A DNA stretch of 5,602 nucleotides from positions 1 to 5,602 of the forward strand of contig JAEWEH010000074.1 in NCBI GenBank assembly GCA_023389535.1. The letters are read 5' to 3'. A model generated the notes under the pieces. That model saw nothing but the letters and a program-made list of their open reading frames with translations, made no database searches and had not been told where the DNA came from. Below, one piece after another: positions 1 to 5,602 of this stretch. Both the position numbers and the translations under genes were made by a program. Each line of letters opens with the position of its first letter. Position 1 is the stretch's first letter. Origin of the DNA: Pseudomonadota bacterium. GTDB lineage: Bacteria > Pseudomonadota > Gammaproteobacteria > Burkholderiales > Burkholderiaceae_B.

Positions 1-148
1 ATTAGCGGCGTCCCCTTCAGGGCCTGCACTGCCAACCGAATCCAGATCGCATAGTCTCGCAATCAAGAATTGCAGACCCGGGACCACAACAGGAAGTACG
101 CGGATCAGAACTATCGTGCTATATACGTGCTCAACTGGACCGCTCCCC
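1..148. other. Region 3' of the Mn catalase gene
   Basis: No supported gene. It contains a short direct repeat CGTGCT-ATATA-CGTGCT (115-131) just beyond the catalase stop, and no terminator-like hairpin with a T-run on the minus strand. A minus-strand frame open to the window edge (1-62) is too short to judge. Confidence 0.4.
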
Positions 149-1051
149 TCAGCGTTCGGATGTGTCCGCTGTGCGCGGTGGGCTTTCACTGCCAAGATCC
201 GCCCCAGTCACCGGATCAATCGAAGGGTTTGATGCAGTGCGGGCGGCCATGGCTTTGACTATTTCATCGGCGGCCTTGTCGAGCTGTACTGAGGCCGAGC
301 CGTCTCCACCATCGACCGCCGTCATTGCTTTCCAGTCGTCAACTCGCTTGAATTGCATTTCGTTGTTCCACGACCCCTCCATGTCTCCTTCCCCCTGTGA
401 AAGATTAAAGTAGGTATCAGCGAATTCTGGCATTGGAGGAAGCTTTCCCGGAGGAAAGTTGGGTGATATCGAATACAACGCCTTTTCAAACGACTTTAGA
501 TGGGCGGCTTCGCGCGTCATCAAGAACATCAACGCCTCTTGCACGCCGGGGTCGTCTGTAACGTTTATAAGGCGTTCATATACGATTTTGGCACGGGCTT
601 CGGCTGCGATATTTGACCGAAGGTCCGCCGTCGGTTCACCTATTGTGTCAATGTAGCCGGATGTCCATAATTGACCGCCAGAATTGGTAAGGGGCGGCCC
701 ACCGCCATAAAGGACTTGGGTGACGTGTGAGTCATTACCCGCACCATGTAATTTCCGGTATAGCTCGGCCTCCGTATCGACGCCCTCCGCAAGTTCTCCC
801 TTTGCCCCTTTATTGAGCATCGCCACCAAATGCCCAATAATCTCAAGGTGACTTAGTTCTTCGGTGGCGATATCGATCAGCATATCTTTGCGGCCAGGAT
901 CATCCTCGCCGATATATTGTGTGAAATAGCGACAGGCTGCGGCCAACTCACCCTGAGGCCCACCGAACTGCTCCAGTAACAAATTGGCTAGCCCTGGATT
1001 GGGGTCTGCGACCCTGACGGTGTATTGCAGGCGTTTGTTGTGAGCAAACAT
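149..1051 (-). CDS. Manganese (non-haem) catalase
   Basis: Dismutates hydrogen peroxide to water and oxygen with a di-manganese centre; expected in the cytosol since no signal peptide is seen. The 300-residue product opens with the MF-H-K-LQY pattern typical of the family and is of usual length. The expected metal ligands can be placed by comparison with the Lactobacillus plantarum enzyme: E35 (in GGPQGEL), E65 and H68 (in TEELSHLE), E151 (in IAAEARAK) and H184 (in REAAHLKSF), with E181 as the likely second-shell acid. The C-terminal 50 or so residues are polar and probably flexible, as in relatives. The start is fixed by a strong AAAGGAGT ribosome site 6 nt upstream. The gene diverges from the exported-protein gene at 1326. 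Its codons look less GC-rich than those of the dehydrogenase operon, suggesting an accessory or transferred gene. Family assignment is near certain; it resembles the katN group, but I give no symbol. Confidence 0.95.
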   Translation of the reverse strand: MFAHNKRLQYTVRVADPNPGLANLLLEQFGGPQGELAAACRYFTQYIGEDDPGRKDMLIDIATEELSHLEIIGHLVAMLNKGAKGELAEGVDTEAELYRKLHGAGNDSHVTQVLYGGGPPLTNSGGQLWTSGYIDTIGEPTADLRSNIAAEARAKIVYERLINVTDDPGVQEALMFLMTREAAHLKSFEKALYSISPNFPPGKLPPMPEFADTYFNLSQGEGDMEGSWNNEMQFKRVDDWKAMTAVDGGDGSASVQLDKAADEIVKAMAARTASNPSIDPVTGADLGSESPPRTADTSER

Positions 1052-1325
1052 AACGGCACTCCTTTAATAGGCGCACACCAAGAGAACCTTGGCGCGCGCG
1101 TTTACGCAGCAAAGCTTGTACCTATTCGTGATCGTGCCAATGGCCCTCCATACCGCGGCTATGGATAGAGTGATCGCGGCCAAAAATAGTTGTCAGGCAG
1201 CCGATCCACCGGGACGTGTTGCATATCAGTATCGGTCGCGGGTCCATTGCATTGCGCTTCCGGCAGCGGCACATCGCTTGCTGCGCGACTGGACCGGCAT
1301 CGGTGCCGCATTTCCAGAGAGCGCA
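1052..1325. promoter_or_regulatory. Divergent intergenic region, Mn catalase / exported protein
   Basis: The 274 bp between two divergent starts must hold the promoters of both genes. I could not identify a convincing sigma-70 -35/-10 pair on either strand. A 6-bp inverted repeat, TCCATA-N7-TATGGA (1147-1165), sits about 96 bp upstream of the catalase start and could be an operator, but it is short. The reading frame that crosses this region from 1089 has no signal-peptide or family features and is not taken as coding. Confidence 0.45.
1058..1065 (-). promoter_or_regulatory. Strong Shine-Dalgarno site of the Mn catalase gene
   Basis: On the minus strand AAAGGAGT lies 6 nt before the ATG at 1051. 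It is one of the best ribosome sites in the window and supports the chosen start and probable efficient translation. Confidence 0.8.
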
Positions 1326-1706
1326 ATGAACAGATTCATCATGGCCGCGATTTGCGCGGCGCCGCTGGCGGCAGCGCCGCCGGCTTACAGTCAGGCAGCC
1401 AGCGACAATAACTCGAAGGACGGCACGATTACCGGCGCGCCCGCGGGCCGAGCGGGTACGGGCACGACGACTTATAGCAATCCCAAAGCGGGCACCCAAG
1501 CTCAACCCGGCGATGCTCAAATGGGACGGGAAAGCGCCACTTCGCGGCAAAGCGTTGAGCCCGGGGACGAGCGCCGAGGCGATAGTGCCGAAAGGAGCCG
1601 GAGCAGGGCCTCTCCGAACGACCGAAGCGGTGCTTCGCCAGCCGATAGCAACACCTCCCGAGACGATTCATTCAGTTCGCCGGCTCCCGGTAGTTCGGGA
1701 AAGTGA
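1326..1706 (+). CDS. Small exported low-complexity protein, unknown function
   Basis: Encodes 126 residues of unrecognised function. Residues 1-24 form a clear Sec signal peptide: M-N-R, a hydrophobic Ala-rich core, and a likely cut after A24 (AYSQA|AS). The mature part, about 100 residues, is rich in Ser, Gly, Asp, Arg, Thr and Pro, has no cysteine or tryptophan and no predicted hydrophobic core, so it is probably disordered in the periplasm or secreted. No lipobox is seen; the only Cys (residue 10) lies inside the signal core. The frame is open from an ATG at 1089, but the signal peptide and the AGAGAG at 1316-1321 argue for the start at 1326. It is divergent from the Mn catalase, so co-regulation is possible. 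Many Burkholderiales carry small Ser/Asp-rich exported proteins without assigned function. It is moderately likely to be a real gene; the possibility of a spurious GC-rich frame remains. Confidence 0.6.
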   Translation: MNRFIMAAICAAPLAAAPPAYSQAASDNNSKDGTITGAPAGRAGTGTTTYSNPKAGTQAQPGDAQMGRESATSRQSVEPGDERRGDSAERSRSRASPNDRSGASPADSNTSRDDSFSSPAPGSSGK

Positions 1707-1728
1707 AAGCGTCATGGTCGAAGGGGAA

Positions 1729-1796
1729 TCAGGCGTTCATCACCGATACGGTACGCACATACACATAGGCTTCCACCGTCTCGGGACCGCCTTCCG
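1729..1796 (-). pseudogene. 3'-end remnant of an aldehyde dehydrogenase gene
   Basis: Read on the minus strand this gives EGGPETVEAY, then [11 protein letters not shown] and a TGA stop. The intact dehydrogenase at 2749-4188 ends [21 protein letters not shown] and TGA. By hand count 60 of 68 bases match positions 2749-2816 in the same orientation, exactly 1020 bp apart. The eight differences are four silent third-position changes and four in three replaced codons (A to T, L to V, N to Y), which suggests a once-translated diverged copy and not a fresh duplication. Similarity stops sharply after the GAA codon on one side and at the stop codon on the other. No start, catalytic residues or NAD fold remain, so it is a dead fragment. 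Confidence 0.85.
1729..1796. repeat. Direct repeat, copy 1 (partner 2749-2816)
   Basis: A 68-bp imperfect direct repeat (about 88% identity, no gaps) whose other copy is the 3' end of the intact aldehyde dehydrogenase gene. The two copies flank the SpeE-like gene and the debris segment, so recombination between them would remove about 1 kb including that gene. Confidence 0.8.
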
Positions 1797-1804
1797 GCGA
1801 GACT

Positions 1805-1945
1805 CTAGCCGGGCGGCGCCAGGACGCGGTAGGTGAAACTGGTCAAAACCTGTCGGGTCATCGCCGAGCCGACCGGATCGCCGGGCAGGTCCAGGTAGGA
1901 ACCCACATCCGGTTCGCCACGATCCAAAAGCAAAAACGTCGCCGC
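1805..1945 (-). pseudogene. C-terminal-like fragment of an unrecognised protein
   Basis: A 46-codon open stretch ending in TAG (1805-1807), with codon use like a real gene of this genome (many codons ending in G or C). It reads in part LLLDRGEPDVGSYLDLPGD and ends FTYRVLAPPG. There is no ATG in a sensible position and no ribosome site; a stop lies directly upstream in frame (1946-1948). It looks like the tail of a larger gene that lost its 5' part. I do not recognise the family. It sits 8 bp from the dehydrogenase remnant on the same strand but in another frame, so two gene ends have been brought together here. It could instead be chance coding in GC-rich DNA. Confidence 0.35.
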
Positions 1946-2024
1946 TCATACTGTGTCGTAAGGCGGTGTCATGGACGGCTAGTGCGTACATCCTTTTAGC
2001 GTTAACAAGCCCTAGACAGCGTGC

Positions 2025-2756
2025 TCAGAATTCGTCCGTCTCCGAGCTCATCCAGCGATGCAGACCGTCGACCCAGCTTTGCGCCGGCAAGCCGAACATG
2101 GCCTGTATCTCTGCGGCGCGTGCAAGCAGGTCCTCAAAATCCACCGAGGGCGAGCGCTTGAACGCAATGGCCACCATATTGCCGTCGTGGACCTCGGGCA
2201 GCCACGCCACGGCCTCGAAAGACTGTTCCATCAAGCGGATGTGATGCAGATGCTCAGGCCAGTCGCAATATAGATTCACCGTCATCATGCCATGGGCGGT
2301 CAAGCAGTTCGCGCAGGCGGCATAGAAATCATCCGTGCTCAGCAGCGGCCCTCGTGCTGGCGCATCGTACAGATCCACCTGCAGAATGTCGATGGACCGG
2401 CGGCGGGAAAAATCCGTCACGTACTTCAGCGCATCCATATTCAGAATGCTCAGACGTTCGTTGTCGGGCGGCAGCGCGAAGTGGCTGCGGCAAGCGTCGA
2501 TCACATCTGCTTCAATTTCCACCGCGGTGACCGTGGCCGGAGCCAGGCGGTGGTAACAGAACTTCGTCAGCGCCGCTGCGCCAAGGCCAAGCTGGACGAT
2601 GTGTGCCGCCTCTTTGCGAAACAGCAGCCACATCATCATTTGCTGGACGTATTCCAGCTCGATTTCAACCGGCTTGTCGATGCGCATGGCACCCTGCACG
2701 GCTGGCGAGCCAAAATGCAGGGTACGTACGCCATCGCTTTCCTGAATGTCAGGCAT
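2025..2756 (-). CDS. Spermidine-synthase-like (SpeE-family fold) protein
   Basis: 243 residues with the Rossmann fold of the aminopropyltransferase/spermidine synthase family. Visible parts: an N-terminal stretch with VQGAMRI and [14 protein letters not shown] (20-46), nucleotide-binding loop [13 protein letters not shown] (54-66), acidic ribose-binding residue E80 in [11 protein letters not shown]108 in NMDALKYV, and [13 protein letters not shown] (127-139) followed by DDFY, which takes the place of the catalytic D-S-T-D-P motif; D128 and D131 are kept. The usual GGGDGG loop of true spermidine synthases is replaced by GLGAAA, and the protein is shorter than typical SpeE. Aminopropyl transfer is therefore uncertain; it may be a methyltransferase-like or otherwise altered relative. 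Its start overlaps the dehydrogenase stop by 8 nt, so the two are probably translationally coupled. Confidence 0.85.
   Translation of the reverse strand: MPDIQESDGVRTLHFGSPAVQGAMRIDKPVEIELEYVQQMMMWLLFRKEAAHIVQLGLGAAALTKFCYHRLAPATVTAVEIEADVIDACRSHFALPPDNERLSILNMDALKYVTDFSRRRSIDILQVDLYDAPARGPLLSTDDFYAACANCLTAHGMMTVNLYCDWPEHLHHIRLMEQSFEAVAWLPEVHDGNMVAIAFKRSPSVDFEDLLARAAEIQAMFGLPAQSWVDGLHRWMSSETDEF
2749..2756 (-). promoter_or_regulatory. Stop/start overlap ATGCCTGA joining dehydrogenase and SpeE-like genes
   Basis: On the minus strand the 8 bases ATGCCTGA contain the start codon of the SpeE-like gene and the TGA stop of the dehydrogenase in a different frame. No independent strong ribosome site precedes it, which argues for translational coupling by reinitiation. 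Confidence 0.75.
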
Positions 2757-2816
2757 TCATGACCGACACGGTGCGCACGTTCAGATAGGCTTCCACCGCC
2801 TCGGGACCGCCTTCCG
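2749..2816. repeat. Direct repeat, copy 2 (partner 1729-1796)
   Basis: The last 22 codons plus stop of the intact dehydrogenase gene, matched at about 88% by the remnant 1020 bp away in the same orientation. Confidence 0.8.
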
Positions 2817-4188
2817 AACCGTAGCCAGAATCCTTCAGGCCGCCGAATGGCAATTCCACCGTCGGCATGGCGGGCATATTGACCCACAGCATGCCGACTT
2901 CGACCCGCCGCGTCAGCAGGTCGGCGCTCTTCAGCGAACGGGTGAAAGCGTAGCCGGCCAATCCATAGGGTAGGCGATTCGATTCGGCGATGGCTTCTTC
3001 CAGCGTGCTGAAGCCACGTATCGCCGCCACTGGCCCGAAGGGTTCGTCGTTGAAGATGCGCGCCGCCTGTGGGACTTCGGTCAGCACCGTGGGTTGCCAG
3101 AAGTTGCCGGACTCGCCGATGCGCCCGCCGCCGGCCAGGACCTTGGCGCCTTTCTGAATGGCGTCTTCAGTGAGGTCAGCCATGGCTGTGATGCGGCGCG
3201 GATTGGCTAGCGGTCCCATCTGCGTGCCTTCCTCCAGGCCGTCGCCCACTTTCAGCGATTCGACATGTCGGACCAATGCGCTTTCGAAGTCGCCGCGTAT
3301 TTTCTCGTGCACGAGGAAGCGCGTGGGCGAAATGCACACCTGGCCGGCATTGCGGAACTTGGCAGCGCCGCTGCACTTCACGGCCAGGTCAATGTCGGCA
3401 TCCTCAGCGATGATCACCGGCGCGTGACCACCGAGTTCCATGGTGACTCGCTTCATGTGTTGGCCCGCCAATGCGGCCAGTTGCTTGCCCACTTGCGTGG
3501 AGCCAGTGAAAGTGACCTTGCGGATGACGGGGTGTGCGATCAGGTAGCTGGAAATTTCCGCCGGATCGCCGTATACCAGGCCCAGCACGCCGGGCGGCAG
3601 GCCCGCATCGGCAAAGGCACGGATCAATTCGGCGGGGCTGGCCGGTGTTTCTTCCGGCGCCTTGACGATCATGGAGCATCCGGCCGCCAAGGCGGCGCTC
3701 ACCTTGCGCACGACCTGATTGACGGGGAAATTCCATGGCGTGAACGCGGCAACCGGACCAATCGGATCTTTGACCACCATATGCCGGATCGACAGATTGA
3801 TGCGCGACGGCACCAGGCGGCCATAGACGCGGAAGCTTTCTTCGGCAAACCACTCGATGATATCGGCCGCCGACAGGCATTCGGCGCGCGCTTCGGCCAG
3901 CGGCTTGCCTTGTTCCTGCGTCATGCTGCGGGCGATGTCGGCAGCACGCTCGCGCATGAGGCCGGCCGCGGCGCGCATGATCTTGCTGCGCTCGGCGGCC
4001 GTCATGTCGCGCCAGGTCTCGAAGCCTTGCTGCGCCGCTGCGAGCGCGCGATCGAGATCCTCTTTGCCCGCATGGGCCACGCGGCCGATTTCCTGGCCGG
4101 TGGCCGGCTTGACAACGGCGAGCGTGCGGCCAGCAGATGCGTCCTGCCATTGGCCATTGATGAATAATTGGGTGTTTGGATAAGTCAT
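2749..4188 (-). CDS. NAD(P)-dependent succinate-semialdehyde-type dehydrogenase
   Basis: Oxidises an aldehyde to the acid with NAD(P)+; the closest named group is succinic semialdehyde dehydrogenase (GabD-like), the last step of GABA and putrescine breakdown to succinate. The 479 residues are the normal length. Catalytic features: N153 (PWNFP), FTGS at 227-230, general base E251 (MELGGHAP), nucleophile C285 (NAGQVC), and E382 (NDEPFGP). In the cofactor region [10 protein letters not shown]176 and E179 match Lys192/Glu195 of human ALDH2; Glu there usually favours NAD over NADP, whereas E. coli GabD has Ser. The residue two after the nucleophile is Ser287, so the Cys-X-Cys pair of some SSADHs is absent. 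First gene of a two-gene operon with the SpeE-like gene. The start at 4188 has only a weak GGA-type ribosome site, but an in-frame stop lies just upstream. Other small semialdehydes (for example glutarate or 2-oxoglutarate semialdehyde) cannot be excluded as substrate. Confidence 0.9.
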   Translation of the reverse strand: MTYPNTQLFINGQWQDASAGRTLAVVKPATGQEIGRVAHAGKEDLDRALAAAQQGFETWRDMTAAERSKIMRAAAGLMRERAADIARSMTQEQGKPLAEARAECLSAADIIEWFAEESFRVYGRLVPSRINLSIRHMVVKDPIGPVAAFTPWNFPVNQVVRKVSAALAAGCSMIVKAPEETPASPAELIRAFADAGLPPGVLGLVYGDPAEISSYLIAHPVIRKVTFTGSTQVGKQLAALAGQHMKRVTMELGGHAPVIIAEDADIDLAVKCSGAAKFRNAGQVCISPTRFLVHEKIRGDFESALVRHVESLKVGDGLEEGTQMGPLANPRRITAMADLTEDAIQKGAKVLAGGGRIGESGNFWQPTVLTEVPQAARIFNDEPFGPVAAIRGFSTLEEAIAESNRLPYGLAGYAFTRSLKSADLLTRRVEVGMLWVNMPAMPTVELPFGGLKDSGYGSEGGPEAVEAYLNVRTVSVMNA

Positions 4189-4217
4189 GATGGTCCGTTT
4201 AAATCAAGTCCTTATTG

Positions 4218-4240
4218 CTTCCGATGAGGAATCGCCGAAG
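4218..4240 (-). promoter_or_regulatory. Imperfect inverted repeat upstream of the dehydrogenase
   Basis: Eight base pairs interrupted by a 2-nt bulge, with a 5-nt loop, about 30-50 nt upstream of the dehydrogenase start. It could be a repressor site or an mRNA leader hairpin. The evidence is symmetry only. Confidence 0.25.
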
Positions 4241-4272
4241 CTGGCGCCGACATACAAGGGTTACGGCAGCCA

Positions 4273-4294
4273 GGCACGATAAGCGCGCCGTGCC
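4273..4294. repeat. Inverted repeat GGCACG-N10-CGTGCC
   Basis: Perfect 6-bp arms around a 10-nt spacer, located between the two divergent genes. No T-run follows on either strand, so a terminator is unlikely; an operator is possible. Confidence 0.3.
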
Positions 4295-4330
4295 ACGACC
4301 CGCCCGACATCATAGATCCGAAACATCAGC

Positions 4331-4351
4331 CATGCCACCCAACGAGGCATG
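4331..4351. repeat. Inverted repeat CATGCC-N9-GGCATG
   Basis: Perfect 6-bp arms around a 9-nt spacer. It is similar in arm length and spacing to the repeat at 4273-4294, though the arm sequences differ. Function unknown. Confidence 0.3.
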
Positions 4352-4550
4352 CCGGAGCAACCATTGTCCTTATCCCCTCAGTGTGGTGTCTTGCTTGCCA
4401 AACCACGACAGGGTCATACAGATTGGTCAGCTTGCTTGCGGTGTCATTGGCGTTCAGAAATTAAATACCACATCGGATCGCGTACGACTGTATGGCCGGG
4501 CATACGGTTTGCTGTTTACGTAAATTCCCGCGTGGGGCGGCGAATCTGAT

Positions 4551-4555
4551 GGAGG
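4551..4555 (+). promoter_or_regulatory. Shine-Dalgarno GGAGG of the 78-residue gene
   Basis: GGAGG with a 6-nt spacer before the ATG at 4562. This good ribosome site is the main reason to take the plus-strand frame as the real gene over the longer minus-strand frame that overlaps it. Confidence 0.75.
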
Positions 4556-4561
4556 CACGCC

Positions 4562-4798
4562 ATGACTACCCAAAAGTCCAACAAGGCCGAAGAAAGTCAA
4601 AAGAGTCCCGCCTCGAGCCCTATCGACCCGTCCACCAGCAGCGCCGGCGTATCCCACGACGGATCCAATGCGGGCGTGCCCGGCTCTGGAAGCACGGAAC
4701 CCTCTGAAAAAGACCGGCCCATCAATATCTCCACCGCGGACGACGTAGATATTGACCAGAGCAGTCCGGATGAAGACGCTACGGAACAAAAGCCATAG
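4562..4798 (+). CDS. Small acidic, probably disordered protein, unknown function
   Basis: Encodes 78 residues, no recognised domain. It has 16 Ser, 15 Asp/Glu against 6 Lys/Arg, about 6% Gly, and no Phe, Trp, Tyr or Cys, so it cannot form an ordinary hydrophobic core. It has no signal peptide or membrane segment and is expected in the cytosol. Its composition recalls hydrophilins and other stress-protective disordered proteins, but that is only a compositional likeness. The C-terminal part (INISTADDVDIDQSS) contains the only concentration of aliphatic residues and may be a short binding motif. A strong GGAGG site fixes the start. The phosphatase gene begins 32 bp after its stop on the same strand, so they are probably co-transcribed; the Ser-rich protein could in principle be a phosphatase substrate. 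Confidence 0.75.
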   Translation: MTTQKSNKAEESQKSPASSPIDPSTSSAGVSHDGSNAGVPGSGSTEPSEKDRPINISTADDVDIDQSSPDEDATEQKP

Positions 4799-4830
4799 GC
4801 AGGGTGCTTGGGATGCGATGGTAGGCGCCG

Positions 4831-5544
4831 ATGGCCGTGATCGATAGGTATGTACGGAATGCAGCGGGCCAAGATTACGCCGTGGGAGACATTCATGGGC
4901 ATTTCACTCGGCTGCAGGAAACTCTAGATCGTATCGGGTTTGATGTCGCGCGCGACAGGCTATTTTCGGTGGGCGATCTGGTAGACAGAGGACCAGAAAG
5001 CGAGCTGGCACTGGAGTGGCTGAATCTGCCCTGGTTCCATGCAATACAAGGCAATCACGAAGACGTCGCGATTCGATATGCCCGCGGCAATCCAGTAGAT
5101 GCGGATACATATCGACGCAATGGAGGCGGCTGGTTCCTGGCTTTGGATTCTATGCGTCAGCAAGAGTTTGCCCAAGCATTTGCCGCGTTGCCTTATGCCA
5201 TCGAGGTTGACACGCAGGAAGGCGTGGTCGGCTTGGTACATGCAAACTGCCCATTCGAAAGCTGGGCACAATTACGCAAAGCATTATTCGCCAGGCGTTC
5301 GCTGCGGACGCGATGCATGTGGGACCGCCGACGGATCGAATTTCAAGACATGCGCCGGGTGGCCGGCATCCGAGCCGTGATTGTGGGCCACACACCCCTA
5401 AAAGCGCCCGTGACGCTGGGTAACGTCTATCACATTGACACGGGTGGCTGGCTGCCCGACGAGGCAGGCTACTTCACGCTGATCGATCTGGGAAGCCTGC
5501 AAACATATGGTCTGATTCGCGACGGCAGCGAGCATCGGGCTTGA
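4831..5544 (+). CDS. Lambda-type serine/threonine metallophosphatase
   Basis: Removes phosphate from phosphoproteins or related phosphoesters with a two-metal (usually Mn) centre; cytosolic. The 237 residues follow phage lambda protein phosphatase closely: GDIHGH (19-24, metal ligands D20 and H22), GDLVDRG (48-54, D49 and R53), GNHE (74-77, N75 and general acid H76), NGGGWF (97-102), H137 in VHANCPF, and GHTP (186-189, H187). The positions are nearly those of the 221-residue lambda enzyme. Bacterial relatives are PrpA/PrpB of E. coli; ApaH-type diadenosine tetraphosphatases are a less likely alternative. The start at 4831 has only a weak TAGG ribosome site, and an in-frame TAG lies 6 nt upstream, so an earlier start is excluded. 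No phage genes are seen nearby. It probably shares an mRNA with the upstream 78-residue gene. Confidence 0.93.
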   Translation: MAVIDRYVRNAAGQDYAVGDIHGHFTRLQETLDRIGFDVARDRLFSVGDLVDRGPESELALEWLNLPWFHAIQGNHEDVAIRYARGNPVDADTYRRNGGGWFLALDSMRQQEFAQAFAALPYAIEVDTQEGVVGLVHANCPFESWAQLRKALFARRSLRTRCMWDRRRIEFQDMRRVAGIRAVIVGHTPLKAPVTLGNVYHIDTGGWLPDEAGYFTLIDLGSLQTYGLIRDGSEHRA

Positions 5545-5602
5545 ATGCTGATCCGCCCGGCGCTCGAACCGCTTCGTGCCGTGTCCGGCAGCCGGCTAGG
5601 CG

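Larger units (their letters stand above)
1707..2024. other. Gene-free stretch with coding debris
   Basis: These 318 bp between the exported-protein stop and the SpeE-like stop hold no intact gene. Two minus-strand remnants occupy most of it (1729-1796 and 1805-1945). The remaining part (1946-2024) shows nothing clear: no hairpin with a T-run that would end the operon on the minus strand, and no transposase or terminal inverted repeats. Confidence 0.6.
4189..4561. other. Intergenic region between divergent transcription units
   Basis: These 373 bp separate the minus-strand dehydrogenase operon from the plus-strand small gene, so they should hold both promoters. Open frames here are Arg-rich and have no family features. 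Visible structure: an imperfect hairpin at 4218-4240 (CTTC-CGAT paired with ATCG and GAAG with a 2-nt bulge) in the probable leader of the dehydrogenase mRNA; a 6-bp inverted repeat GGCACG/CGTGCC at 4273-4294; and another, CATGCC/GGCATG, at 4331-4351. An AT-rich patch (ATTAAATA, 4460-4467) could be part of a -10 region for the plus-strand unit, but the best upstream hexamer (TTGCGG, 4436-4441) is 19-20 bp away, so I do not call a promoter. Confidence 0.5.

Noticed and set aside
1..62. Minus-strand frame open to the left edge (reads DYAIWIRLAVQALKG)
   Set aside because: Reasonable codons but only about 20 residues, no ATG or ribosome site; cannot be told from chance.
115..131. Direct repeat CGTGCT-ATATA-CGTGCT as a terminator of the catalase gene
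   Set aside because: The arms are direct and not inverted, and no T-run follows.
1089..1325. Upstream extension of the exported-protein frame from an ATG at 1089
   Set aside because: It would put 79 residues in front of a clear signal peptide and crosses the divergent promoter region; no ribosome site supports it.
1740..1991. 83-codon minus-strand frame across the debris region
   Set aside because: It runs out of frame through both remnants, so it is probably accidental.
1707..2024. Insertion-sequence remnant in the debris region
   Set aside because: No terminal inverted repeats, target duplications or transposase-like residues could be found.
3265..4167. 300-codon plus-strand open frame opposite the dehydrogenase
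   Set aside because: Antisense shadow of a GC-rich gene; the composition is rich in Arg, His and Gly and it has no motifs, while the minus strand encodes a complete enzyme.
4215..4523. 102-codon plus-strand frame in the intergenic region
   Set aside because: Very Arg-rich in the first half, no ribosome site, no recognisable features.
4454..4789. 111-codon minus-strand frame over the 78-residue gene
   Set aside because: The opposite strand has a strong GGAGG start and a sensible acidic product; this frame has no such support.
5545..5602. ATG directly after the phosphatase stop, open to the right edge
   Set aside because: Only 19 codons visible, no ribosome site and no recognisable sequence; may be the start of a third operon gene but cannot be supported.

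Overview
The window looks like chromosomal DNA of a fairly GC-rich proteobacterium. The style of the aldehyde dehydrogenase and the spermidine-synthase-like protein, together with GC-rich third codon positions in the 2.0-4.2 kb part, fits Burkholderiales, perhaps the Bordetella/Achromobacter neighbourhood. This placement is inferred from general family knowledge and not from a database match.

Layout. (1) Left block, about 1-1706: a manganese catalase gene on the minus strand with all expected metal ligands. It diverges across a 274-bp intergenic region from a plus-strand gene for a small exported, Ser/Asp/Arg-rich protein that looks disordered. (2) 1707-2024: no intact gene. It holds debris on the minus strand: a 68-bp remnant of the 3' end of an aldehyde dehydrogenase gene, about 88% identical by hand count to the end of the intact gene 1020 bp away, and next to it a 46-codon fragment that reads like the C-terminus of an unrecognised protein. 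(3) 2025-4188: a minus-strand operon of an NAD(P)-dependent succinate-semialdehyde-type dehydrogenase followed by a spermidine-synthase-like protein, with an 8-nt start/stop overlap. (4) 4189-4561: a 373-bp intergenic region with several short inverted repeats and no convincing gene. (5) 4562-5544: two plus-strand genes 32 bp apart, encoding a 78-residue acidic protein without aromatic residues and a lambda-type metallophosphatase with a complete active site.

How the parts may work together. The dehydrogenase/SpeE-like pair is plausibly linked to polyamine or GABA-type metabolism (putrescine to GABA to succinic semialdehyde to succinate), although the SpeE-like protein lacks the standard glycine-rich motif of true spermidine synthases. 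The Mn catalase, the two disordered small proteins and the phosphatase look like accessory stress functions placed around this metabolic operon. The 1.7-2.0 kb debris shows that the locus has been rearranged. I see no RNA genes, CRISPR array, transposase or complete insertion sequence. The most notable signal is the pair of dehydrogenase 3' ends in direct orientation flanking the SpeE-like gene.
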